Position numbers and translations under genes: made by a program. From Bacteroidia bacterium (GTDB lineage Bacteria > Bacteroidota > Bacteroidia > Bacteroidales > P3), in contig BNXT01000012.1 of assembly GCA_025999775.1 (NCBI GenBank), forward strand, positions 1 through 18,553: a stretch of DNA of 18,553 bases, in the 5' to 3' direction. Shown here piece after piece: positions 5,161-12,502 of the stretch (position 1 is its first letter; each line of letters starts with the position of its first letter). A model generated the notes under the pieces. It was not told the DNA's origin. It saw only the letters and a program-made list of their open reading frames with translations, and made no database searches.

Positions 5161-7178
5161 AATACGGCTTGGGATTAACGCTGTGTCTCCTTGTGGGGCA
5201 TATAAAAGCTCAAACGTTCATCCAAAATGATCCGGATACGATTGTGAGTCCGACGGATACCATGATGAAGACAATGAACGTCCCTACAACAACGGTTGTA
5301 GCGGATACGCTGTTAACTATTACCGATGCAAATCCCGATACGGCAGGTGTCCGTAAAACCATAGCGCAAAAAGAAGGCGGCTCTAAAAATCGCGGGACTG
5401 TGTTTACGTTTACCGAAAATATATATAACGCTGGTATTCCGGATTTTAAATTTATAGATACAATCACTCATGACATCCATCGCTATAATCCCATTGAACA
5501 GGACGATATTTTTCGTACAAATCGCGGCAATTTAGGACTAATATCGCAACCGATTGAATATACTGTAAACTATGCTGTTGAGCAAGATTTTGGTTACAAT
5601 CCGTTTGATATTTACCGGTTGACGTATGCTAACACGCCGTTTTTTCAAAGTCGCGAACCGTATTCAGAACTATTTTATACTATGGGATTGGGTCAAGAAC
5701 AGATGTTTAGGGTTGTCCATGCCCAAAATGTGTGGAAAGGCTTGAATATTGGCGGAGAATACAGAGCTATCAATTCAAAAGGGAGATATGAACGTAGCTA
5801 TACGAAGCATAATAACGCGCGTGCTTTTGCGAATTTCATTTCTAAAAATAGCCACTACCGAGCCGTTGCAGCTTATTATTTTAACGGCTTTGCAGTAAAC
5901 GAAAATGGAGGACTTGACATAGCGGTTGACTCGTTTGCACAGTACGCAGACCAAAATGAAAACATGATGCCCGTCAAATTGAGTAGCGCAGAACGACGCT
6001 GGAAAGATCATAGTTTTTATGCCAAACAATCCTATCATCTTGGAATAGGACGTAGGGATACCGTTCCTAATTCAGGGATTGATTTAGGGTATCTTTCGCA
6101 TAGTATCAAGGTGGATAAACGTCGTACCGACTATAATGACAATGCGTTGTTAGTGGGTAATTATCCGAATGTTTTTCGAGATTCCTCACTGACACAGGAT
6201 TCCGTGCGGTATTGGTTAATGCGCAATACGGCGCTATGGTCGTTGGGAGATGTCGTCAACGCTGAATCCAACAAAAAAATTAACCTCGCAATAGGATTAA
6301 CGCATACGCTGCACCGCATATCTGTCGCTGATTCCTTATGGATAAACTACCACACCGATATAGATGCCTTTGCACAAGCACGTATATATCCATTACCATC
6401 GTTGGTGTTGTTCGGTGGTATGTGTTTGCCCATTTCTAACAAAGATATAGGCAACAATAAATCTTACAATGCCGAATTGCAATGGTTTTTCGATGAAAAA
6501 AAGAGGGGCGATAATGTAGCGTTATCCTTTGATTATGCCGAAGTATTGCCTTCACCTATGCAAGAATACTATATCAGCAATCATTATCAGTGGTCATACG
6601 ATTATGAAAATACGGAAAACTCGCGATTGAAGGCGGCGCTTCAATGGAAAGGGTTTCGCTTGATAGTCGAAAACCATCGCATCAATCGTTCTCTTTATTT
6701 GACGGAAAGCGGCTTTCAGCAAGCGCCAGAGGCTTTTACGATTAACAAATTAGTGTTCGAGAAAAATTTCAAAGTAGGGATTCTTGCTTTGGACAATCGG
6801 ATTATATATCAAAAACTGAGCAGTGAACAATACCTGCACCTACCGACGTTTTTAACGCGTAATGCGCTGTATTTGGATTTTGTATTGCTTAAACATACGC
6901 CTATACAAGTAGGCGTTGAGATTAGTTACAACACGCGTTATTATGCCGATAATTACAACCCTGCATTGGGATTGTTTTATTACCAAGATGCAGTAAAAAC
7001 GGGAGATTTTATATATGGTAATGCGTTTATAGATTTGAAAATTGCACGTGCAAATTTATTTTTTAAATTGGAAAATATTACAGCGGGATGGTTAGGCTAT
7101 AACTACATTATGACGGACAATTATCCAACCTACACAATGTGGTTTAAATTTGGATTTTTATGGCGGTTCTATGACTAA
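5142..7178 (+). CDS. Putative outer-membrane porin (Porin_10-like)
   Basis: The 678-residue protein starts at ATG 5142 inside the end of waaA. Residues 7-24 (KYGLGLTLCLLVGHIKAQ) form a signal peptide, followed by a low-complexity Thr/Asp/Val region to about residue 85. From there it reads as the family I know as putative porin (Porin_10): GNLGLISQPIEY, FDIYRLTYANTPFFQSREPYSELFYTMG, QEQMFRVVHAQN, RAINSKGRYERS, FNGFAVNENGGL. The remainder has alternating aromatic and polar strands typical of a beta-barrel and ends in WFKFGFLWRFYD, so the final strand is aromatic-rich. It should sit in the outer membrane and pass small solutes, but no substrate can be named. Coupling to waaA ties it to outer-membrane biogenesis. 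It converges on the AAA-nuclease gene with 25 bp between stops and no visible terminator. Confidence 0.85.
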   Translation: MATNSLKYGLGLTLCLLVGHIKAQTFIQNDPDTIVSPTDTMMKTMNVPTTTVVADTLLTITDANPDTAGVRKTIAQKEGGSKNRGTVFTFTENIYNAGIPDFKFIDTITHDIHRYNPIEQDDIFRTNRGNLGLISQPIEYTVNYAVEQDFGYNPFDIYRLTYANTPFFQSREPYSELFYTMGLGQEQMFRVVHAQNVWKGLNIGGEYRAINSKGRYERSYTKHNNARAFANFISKNSHYRAVAAYYFNGFAVNENGGLDIAVDSFAQYADQNENMMPVKLSSAERRWKDHSFYAKQSYHLGIGRRDTVPNSGIDLGYLSHSIKVDKRRTDYNDNALLVGNYPNVFRDSSLTQDSVRYWLMRNTALWSLGDVVNAESNKKINLAIGLTHTLHRISVADSLWINYHTDIDAFAQARIYPLPSLVLFGGMCLPISNKDIGNNKSYNAELQWFFDEKKRGDNVALSFDYAEVLPSPMQEYYISNHYQWSYDYENTENSRLKAALQWKGFRLIVENHRINRSLYLTESGFQQAPEAFTINKLVFEKNFKVGILALDNRIIYQKLSSEQYLHLPTFLTRNALYLDFVLLKHTPIQVGVEISYNTRYYADNYNPALGLFYYQDAVKTGDFIYGNAFIDLKIARANLFFKLENITAGWLGYNYIMTDNYPTYTMWFKFGFLWRFYD

Positions 7179-7203
7179 ATGGTTAAATCTTCTTGAAATA
7201 CAC

Positions 7204-8766
7204 CTAACAACCCACCACCGTTAGTGTTTTATCGTTAATTTTCTCTGTTTTGAGATAGATTTTGCTATCCCAATCCCTATCGACCCGACGGTCGAAGATA
7301 ACCAACCAGCCCTCTTTGACACCCAGTGTGTCCATGTAATCGAGGATTTGATCATGGCTATTTTCTTCCGTTTTAGCTGTGCGGCGAAGTTTCAGTTCGA
7401 CGGGATATTTTTGTCCTTCATACACCACGCACAAATCCAAGCGGTTACGACCGGCGGCAAATTCGCGGATGATTTGTCCGCCGCCATTGACCACCCGTTG
7501 CAGGAACGCTTGTAAAACCAAGTGAGGAGCCGCTTCTTCGTAGTCGAAGCGCTTTGTCCAGATGTCGCAATTCTCGCGCCAGAACGCCTGGAAATCCTGT
7601 AAGAGAAAATTCATGTCGATACGTCCGTTTTTCAGGTAGCGAGGCATCAGGTAAGGATACCTGCTTTCGCTCAAGACATTTTGGAAATTAGCGCTTAGTG
7701 TACGGATGATTACTTCGGCATAAATCGGATTGGCGGGTTCCACCAAGCCGGGTGCTTCCCGTATCAATCCAAGGTCTTTGGTGTAATTGTAATCGTCCGA
7801 AAACTTGTCGATATCTACCAATTCGCCGATAATCACCGGCTCCATTACCCGCCGCACCCGTGCTTCTTTGAGGCGTTCCAGCAGGCTGTCAATGTGTGTG
7901 TCGCGGCGCAGGATAATGGTTTGGATGGCTTGATGCACTAATTCGGCAGTAACCGGTTGGGTGTAATCGGATCGAAGCATTTTTACAATTACCTCGCGAG
8001 CAATGGCATTGACCAACCAAGGCTGCCCCTGCGTTTGCTGATACACCGTTTCAACCGCTTCCTGCTCAAAGATTTGTCCGGTATCAGCGGTATGTTGTTC
8101 ATACAATTTTGCTATTTTTTCTTTGGTAAAATTACTGAATGTCAGCGCTTCGGTAATAATATTAAAAGGACTTGCACTGCCCAATGTTTCACTGTCGGGA
8201 CGAATCTTCGCCTTGAAATCGCGAATGTTGCGCATACCCACTAAAACTACCGAATGTACAAACGGTGTCTGACTTCGGGTATTGTAACCATTCCGCAATT
8301 GTCGAAGGAAAGAAATTAGCGTACTTTCACTCAAACAATCGGCTTCATCGAAAAAAATGACTAACGGCTTATCTAACGATATGCAAAAAGAGGTCAGCTC
8401 ATTTTTCAACACATTGGTAACATCCTCGTAATCGGCATTGGCAGCAAATTCTCTGGCTTTGGGTATTGCCGTATATAGTAAGGCTGATTTTATCCCTTTC
8501 ACTATCGCCGGAATACCTTTTTCAGAATCAATGACACCCTGTACCGCCTCCAACGAACAGTAAAGCGCATAATATTTGCCTTCGTGATTGATGCGGTTAG
8601 CCAAATCAAGCAGCAATGTGGTTTTACCGCTCTGACGGGGAGCGTGAATCACAAAATACTGCTCTTGAGCAATCAAATCGTCTATATCCGTCAATCGGGA
8701 TGAAGCCTCTATCATATAGTGTTTCGCTTCATTACAGGGTCCTGCTACATTAAAATATCGTGCCAT
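7204..8766 (-). CDS. AAA ATPase with C-terminal PD-(D/E)XK-like nuclease domain
   Basis: The 520-residue protein opens with ARYFNVAGPCNEAKHYMI, typical of a Bacteroidota/Cyanobacteria ATPase family. Walker A is APRQSGKT (42-49), Walker B LVIFFDEAD (135-143), and a sensor-like SVVLVGMRN is at 172-180. Residues about 285-350 look like a winged-helix segment. The C-terminal 100 residues carry a PD-(D/E)XK pattern: an acidic helix (YEEAAPHLVLQAFLQ), Asp444 in RLDLCVVYEG, Glu457-Leu-Lys459 in PVELKL, and a Gln473...Tyr477 helix. The likely activity is ATP-driven nucleic-acid binding with possible cleavage, as in mobile or defence ATPases, but the target is unknown. The ATG at 8766 lies 16 bp below a TATCTTTG box. 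It sits next to two DUF1016 genes of the same nuclease superfamily. Confidence 0.85.
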   Translation of the reverse strand: MARYFNVAGPCNEAKHYMIEASSRLTDIDDLIAQEQYFVIHAPRQSGKTTLLLDLANRINHEGKYYALYCSLEAVQGVIDSEKGIPAIVKGIKSALLYTAIPKAREFAANADYEDVTNVLKNELTSFCISLDKPLVIFFDEADCLSESTLISFLRQLRNGYNTRSQTPFVHSVVLVGMRNIRDFKAKIRPDSETLGSASPFNIITEALTFSNFTKEKIAKLYEQHTADTGQIFEQEAVETVYQQTQGQPWLVNAIAREVIVKMLRSDYTQPVTAELVHQAIQTIILRRDTHIDSLLERLKEARVRRVMEPVIIGELVDIDKFSDDYNYTKDLGLIREAPGLVEPANPIYAEVIIRTLSANFQNVLSESRYPYLMPRYLKNGRIDMNFLLQDFQAFWRENCDIWTKRFDYEEAAPHLVLQAFLQRVVNGGGQIIREFAAGRNRLDLCVVYEGQKYPVELKLRRTAKTEENSHDQILDYMDTLGVKEGWLVIFDRRVDRDWDSKIYLKTEKINDKTLTVVGC

Positions 8767-8782
8767 CGTTTAAATTTTTTTA

Positions 8783-8790
8783 CAAAGATA
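8783..8790 (-). promoter_or_regulatory. -7 box of the AAA-nuclease gene
   Basis: TATCTTTG on the minus strand fits TAnnTTTG and lies just upstream of the ATG at 8766. I see no convincing TTTG at the -33 position, so the promoter may be weak or activator-dependent. Confidence 0.5.
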
Positions 8791-8872
8791 GGTAAAATAA
8801 TTGAATTATAGGGATTATATGAAACAATAGCGGGCACGGAGAAAAAAATGCACAATAGCAAAATCTACTCAG

Positions 8873-8898
8873 CCTTGATTTTTTCTTTTGTTACTTGG
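8873..8898 (-). repeat. Dispersed repeat, diverged copy 3 (AACAAAAGAAAAAA core)
   Basis: On the minus strand CCAAGTAACAAAAGAAAAAA followed by TCAAGG shares the AACAAAAGAAAAAA core with 2056-2085 and 443-470. It lies in the 230-bp spacer between the AAA-nuclease gene and the DUF1016 pseudogene, where I see no gene. Confidence 0.45.
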
Positions 8899-8913
8899 GG
8901 TTGTCTCATAAGC

Positions 8914-8949
8914 ACGCAGATAACGCAGATTAGACGATTTTCGCAGATA
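8914..8949. repeat. Tandem 9-bp repeat (ACGCAGATW)
   Basis: Four consecutive 9-base units are ACGCAGATA, ACGCAGATT, AGACGATTT (diverged) and TCGCAGATA. The CGCAGATAACGCAGATT string is one I associate with dispersed intergenic elements of Bacteroidota. It borders the accessory nuclease genes. Confidence 0.6.
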
Positions 8950-9581
8950 AAGGAAAAAAACAATTTAGTAATAAATCGTCACTAATTGCTGTTATTTCAT
9001 ATTTTTAACTCTTTCACATTTTGCTGCGCTATGGCAATGGATCTGTTGAGTTTGTCAATAAACCATTGCTTGTCGGGCAAGGCGGTTAGGTACTGAGCCA
9101 CTTTTATCTTCTTTTCGTCAAGCATCAGCAGTTCAATGTGTTCCGTGTTGCCTTCGCTGCAAAGCAGCAAGCCGATAGGCGAATTTTCGTGGGGCTGTTG
9201 GTCGTGCTTTTGCAAATATTTCAGGTATAGTTCCATTTGCCCTTTGTATTTGGGTTGAAACTTGCCGAGTTTCAGGATTGTGCAAAATAGCATCTTCGAG
9301 GTCTTTTTCGGAAAAATAACCACTCAACCCCAAGAAGTCAAGCACGTAAGTATTTTTGAAAACCAAATCGGGACTTAAATCTTGGTTGTCAATATTTTGT
9401 AATTCCTGTAAAATAACATCTTCGGGCTTTGCTGCAATGGCGGTGCGTTCAAACAGCATAGTGTTTTCTTTTTGCCTGAGCGTGCGAAGACTCCACTTTT
9501 CGGCGACACACATCTGTTGATAAAACAAGCGTTTTGTGCTGTTTTCGATAGATACGAGTTCGATAAAATGACTCCAACTCA

Positions 9582-9606
9582 ATGTTTGCGACAGTGTCGC
9601 AAACAT
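9582..9606. repeat. 25-bp perfect palindrome inside the DUF1016 pseudogene
   Basis: Twelve-base arms ATGTTTGCGACA (9582-9593) and TGTCGCAAACAT (9595-9606) flank a single G. On the coding strand it encodes the ATLSQ that precedes LSWSHF. Confidence 0.85.
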
Positions 9607-9690
9607 CTCTTCGGGGTATGCTTCTGCAACTTTAACCATACGGGTAAGAGCGGAATAGGAATAACCTTTGCCAAACTTTTCCATCAATTG

Positions 9691-9707
9691 TTGCGACAGT
9701 GTCGCAA
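9691..9707. repeat. 17-bp palindrome, second GACAGTGTC site in the pseudogene
   Basis: TTGCGACA (9691-9698), a single G, then TGTCGCAA (9700-9707). It shares GCGACAGTGTCGC and flanks with 9582-9606 and also encodes ATLSQ, in ILATLSQQL. Confidence 0.8.
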
Positions 9708-9874
9708 GAATTTGCTGTCCGTATTGAGAATGGGCTTCGTGTTGCATATCAGCAATAATATAGTTGCCGATAGACCAATACAGACGGCTGATTGTGCTGT
9801 TTATATACACTGCAACTTGCCTGCCTGTTTGTTCAATCAGCTGTTCAATACCTTGCAATAGTTGATTGCTTTTG

Positions 9875-10018
9875 TTATTTAGATTGACTATTTCCATTTT
9901 CTTTCGTAATTTTCAACATTCCATTCGACAATTCCTTATTATTTGCCACCATTGCCGTAACTTGCTCAGCAAATCAAAGGATTTCAAGATATTCCGTTAT
10001 GTGTTTTGTCTGTTCCAT
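9875..10018 (-). other. Possible 47-residue gene remnant coupled to the DUF1016 stop, with one internal stop
   Basis: The TAA of the DUF1016 gene at 10018-10020 overlaps an ATG (TAATG) that opens MEQTKHITEYLEIL, stopped by TGA at 9974-9976. Reading through that stop continues FAEQVTAMVANNKELSNGM and then LKITKENGNSQSK to TAA 9875, overlapping the start of the pseudogene in another frame. The composition looks protein-like, but I recognise no family and the length allows chance. Otherwise the 120-bp spacer holds nothing I can name. Confidence 0.2.
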
Positions 10019-11196
10019 TAGTACTTTCCTTTTATTGACATAATTTTTTCCAGCGTTTTCTTATCCGGCAGTTTGACAAGATATTTCGATACAAAAAGAT
10101 TTTCGCTCATATCGGCTGTGGAATATTCTACAAGCGTTTCGTCATTGTCTTTGCAGAGAATAATTCCTACCGGAGGATTGTCATCAGGCGCCATTTCGTT
10201 TTTCTTGAAATAGTTCAGATAAAGGTTCATTTGACCCGCATCAGCATGGTCGAACTCGCCTATTTTCAAGTCAATAAGTACGTGACATTTTAATATTCTG
10301 TGATAAAAAACCAAATCAATTCTATAATGCTTATTATTGAAAGTGATACGTTTTTGCCGTGCTTCAAAACAAAAACCACTACCGAGTTCCATGAGGAATT
10401 TCTGCAGATTATTGAGAATTGCCTGCTCCAAATCGGTTTCGCTGTACTCGGCTTTCTCTTCCAAATCAAGAAATTCAAGAATATATGGATTGCGAATTAT
10501 TTCGCTGTTCGACTGTGGTTTGAGGTTTTTAATTTTACCGATAACGCTTTGTTTGTTTTTCGATAAAGCCGTTCGCACAGATAAGGAAGTGTCTATCGCA
10601 CGTTTCATTTCTCGCACACTCCAATTATTTTTGAGCGTTTCCACTTCGTAAAAAAGGCGTTCTGTGGCATCGTCAACCCTTATCAGTTCGATAAAATGCG
10701 AAAACGACAAGCGCGCGAGCAAGAGTTCAGGATGCAAATCTTTTTCGTAAATATCGGCGTATGGCAATATAACAGACGGTGTCTGTTGAATTGTAATGTC
10801 TTGATTTACAGCGTTTTGTAATTCAACCGACACTGTCGGTTGAATTGATAAGGATATTTTATGTGGTAAATCTACCGTCTGCATTATAACCGACACTGTC
10901 GATTGAATTTGCGGATAAGTCAAATAAAAAGTTCTACAAATTCTCAAAGGTGTAGGCGCAACACCTTTAATACCTCTTGTCCGCAATGATTTCGACAGTT
11001 CATCAATCAGTTTCTCGCCATATTTGGCACGGTCTTCGCCATTTTGTTCAAATTCTACAATATAATAACCAAACAACCAATTCCTTACAGAAAGATACCG
11101 ATTAACAGCACAAATTGCTCCACGCTGCATTGCAACGTGAATGTCGCTTATTTTTTCGACTAATTGCTGAAAGTTATTAGTTGTCAACTTGTTCAT
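10018..11196 (-). CDS. DUF1016 (YhcG-type) PDDEXK nuclease domain protein, intact
   Basis: The 392-residue protein has a DUF1016_N helical domain (NWLFGYYIVEFE near 39-50, YGEKLIDELSKSL, LSFSHFIELIRVDD 163-176, NWSVREMKRAI 191-201) and a C-terminal PD-(D/E)XK nuclease domain. The nuclease motifs are FEARQKRI (277-284), IDLVFYHR with Asp294, IDLK with Asp309 and Lys311, and GQMNLYL from 321. Family members commonly sit in restriction-modification or other accessory loci, and a DNA-related role is inferred rather than proven. Between the two domains lies an unusual insert (about 97-148) with three IQxTxSV repeats encoded by palindromic DNA. The start ATG at 11196 lies 50 bp from the preceding gene without a clear promoter, so it may be read through from the GH2 operon. 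It is the intact paralogue of the pseudogene at 8997-9897. Confidence 0.9.
   Translation of the reverse strand: MNKLTTNNFQQLVEKISDIHVAMQRGAICAVNRYLSVRNWLFGYYIVEFEQNGEDRAKYGEKLIDELSKSLRTRGIKGVAPTPLRICRTFYLTYPQIQSTVSVIMQTVDLPHKISLSIQPTVSVELQNAVNQDITIQQTPSVILPYADIYEKDLHPELLLARLSFSHFIELIRVDDATERLFYEVETLKNNWSVREMKRAIDTSLSVRTALSKNKQSVIGKIKNLKPQSNSEIIRNPYILEFLDLEEKAEYSETDLEQAILNNLQKFLMELGSGFCFEARQKRITFNNKHYRIDLVFYHRILKCHVLIDLKIGEFDHADAGQMNLYLNYFKKNEMAPDDNPPVGIILCKDNDETLVEYSTADMSENLFVSKYLVKLPDKKTLEKIMSIKGKY
10771..10787. repeat. Palindrome in the DUF1016 linker, variant GACGGTGTC
   Basis: AACAGAC (10771-10777), GGT, GTCTGTT (10781-10787), followed by GAATTG as in the neighbouring copy at 10820. On the coding strand it encodes QQTPSV. 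Confidence 0.7.
10820..10846. repeat. 27-bp perfect palindrome in the DUF1016 linker
   Basis: Thirteen-base arms AATTCAACCGACA (10820-10832) and TGTCGGTTGAATT (10834-10846) flank a central C. It encodes IQPTVSVEL on the minus strand and is the longest member of the group. Confidence 0.85.
10891..10901. repeat. Short palindrome CGACACTGTCG in the DUF1016 linker
   Basis: The 11-base core CGACA-C-TGTCG matches the core at 10820-10846 and is followed by a related ATTGAATT flank, while its left flank has diverged. It encodes STVSV. Confidence 0.75.
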
Positions 11197-11246
11197 ATTT
11201 TTATCCGTTTATACCCCCTTAAATTAGCAAATTTCAACTTAATACC

Positions 11247-12500
11247 TCATTCGACCCGCTTTAATTTCGCTGCCGCTGTCTCCAACGATTCTGTCGGCTC
11301 AATGATGTTGTAACTGCCCCAAAAGTCGCTGTCGTAGTACGACATTACTTTTTCACTTAACGAAGTGTTTGCTGAAAAGGCGTTCTTCCCTGTGATTTTC
11401 GTAACGTTTTCGTCTGTGCGGTCGGTCATCACCATCTCGCTGATGACCGTGTAGTGCGTGAAAAACAGTTTCTTTTTCCAATCGCATCGAAAACGGATTT
11501 CATCGCGGATGTAGTTCAGGTAACTTTTTCCGTTTTGCTGCTTGTAGGCAACGATGTAGGACAGTTTGTCGGGCGTAAATCGCAGTCCTGAGGGCTTTTC
11601 TTTCAGAATAAGTTTAGTTACCAATTCCTTGTCGCGCATATCGAGGCTAAATTCGATTCTTGTGAATGCAAGTGTTTCTTTATCAATGTAATAGGCGCCT
11701 TCATACAGCGGTTGTTGTGACACGATACTATGCGGCTTGAAAATGACAACATATTGCAGGCGGTCGTCTATTGAGGTGGCTTCGCCCATCGTATAGGAAT
11801 AGTAGGGCAGCAGATCCTTGTCCAACAACACATCGGGATTTTTGACCACATCTAAGAAAATCGCCGCATTGGGACCGCCCACCAATTTAATGGCAAGCGT
11901 ATCTTTTCGGTTAGAACTCAGCAACTCGCGTCCTTTCAGGATTTGCACCCTATCGCCTGTGGTACCCGCATTGTAGGACGATTTATAGACGTCCATAACT
12001 GCCTCTGAAATATTGACATAGCGCTCCCCCTTTTGGATGGTTTCGCGATAAAAAGCAGTCAATAAATTCGGTGTGAGGCTGTAATTCGTTTCCACCTTGT
12101 CAATCGCCGCCATGACCAAGTCCATGGGATGTTTCCACCCCAGCACTTCAATTTCTGCCAACTCTATCGAGCGGGGCGAGAGATAAAAAACCTGCCCGAA
12201 GAGGTCGGATGCGTCGATAGCCTGCCGTGCATTGTAATAACCCACGCCGGAAAATTCGATTTCGCTCACGTTCAATCCTCTATTGATTTTGAGAACAAAC
12301 TCGCCGTTCTCGTTAGTAATCGTGCCGATATTTGTGCCAACGACCGATACGTTGATGTATTCCAGATTTTTTTTGCTCTTCGCATTTTTCACCACGCCTC
12401 CAATCGAAAAGAAGTTGTCGTCGCCTTGCGCTTGTATGGCAGGCACGAAAAAGAGCACACCTAAGAGCAGAAGTCCTGCCTGACTTAATATACGTTTCAT
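11247..12500 (-). CDS. Exported protein with carboxypeptidase-regulatory-like domain
   Basis: The 417-residue protein has a signal peptide (KRILSQAGLLLLGVLFFVPAIQAQ). Residues about 31-112 form a CarboxypepD_reg-like (transthyretin-type) domain, IGGVVKNAKSKKNLEYINVSV and GTNIGTITNENGEFVLKI, ending in the VFYLSPRSIELAEIEVLG segment usual for this domain. The remaining 300 residues (LTAFYRETIQKGERYVNISEAV, KGRELLSS, GGPNAAIFLDVVKN, YYIDKETLAFTRIEF, FRCDWKKKLFFTHY) are conserved in Bacteroidota proteins of this type but have no known activity. There is no TonB plug or barrel, so it is probably periplasmic or surface-associated rather than a transporter. Its ATG follows the GH2 stop by 2 bp (TAG-CA-ATG), so the two are translationally coupled. 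Confidence 0.85.
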   Translation of the reverse strand: MKRILSQAGLLLLGVLFFVPAIQAQGDDNFFSIGGVVKNAKSKKNLEYINVSVVGTNIGTITNENGEFVLKINRGLNVSEIEFSGVGYYNARQAIDASDLFGQVFYLSPRSIELAEIEVLGWKHPMDLVMAAIDKVETNYSLTPNLLTAFYRETIQKGERYVNISEAVMDVYKSSYNAGTTGDRVQILKGRELLSSNRKDTLAIKLVGGPNAAIFLDVVKNPDVLLDKDLLPYYSYTMGEATSIDDRLQYVVIFKPHSIVSQQPLYEGAYYIDKETLAFTRIEFSLDMRDKELVTKLILKEKPSGLRFTPDKLSYIVAYKQQNGKSYLNYIRDEIRFRCDWKKKLFFTHYTVISEMVMTDRTDENVTKITGKNAFSANTSLSEKVMSYYDSDFWGSYNIIEPTESLETAAAKLKRVE

Positions 12501-12502
12501 TG

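Larger units (their letters stand above)
8997..9897 (-). pseudogene. DUF1016 (PDDEXK) nuclease pseudogene with internal deletion
   Basis: The N-terminal DUF1016_N domain is intact from ATG 9897: NNKSNQLLQGIEQLIEQTG, ISRLYWSIGNYI, FGKGYSYSALTRM, ATLSQTLSWSHFIELVSI, EKWSLRTLRQ and DLSPDLVFKNTYVLDFLGL. After FSEKDLEDAILHNP (near 9275) the sense jumps frame to LKLGKFQPKYKGQMELYL and LPDKQWFIDKLN, ending at TGA 8997. Compared with the intact paralogue at 10018-11196, about 45 residues are missing here. The missing segment is the F.ARQKRI and IDLVFYHR part, including the first catalytic Asp and the acidic residue of the DLK motif. A deletion of roughly 140 bp that is not a multiple of three therefore removed the active site and shifted the frame. 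The remaining N-domain could still be made as a 254-residue product. Two GACAGTGTC palindromes lie inside. Confidence 0.88.

Noticed and set aside
8914..8949. Tandem 9-bp units as a replication or partition iteron set
   Set aside because: There are only three good units, no rep or par gene is nearby, and the motif resembles common intergenic repeats.
9582..10901. CRISPR-like array from repeated GACASTGTC sequences
   Set aside because: The palindromes are short and unevenly spaced, and they lie inside intact protein-coding frames without uniform spacers or cas genes.
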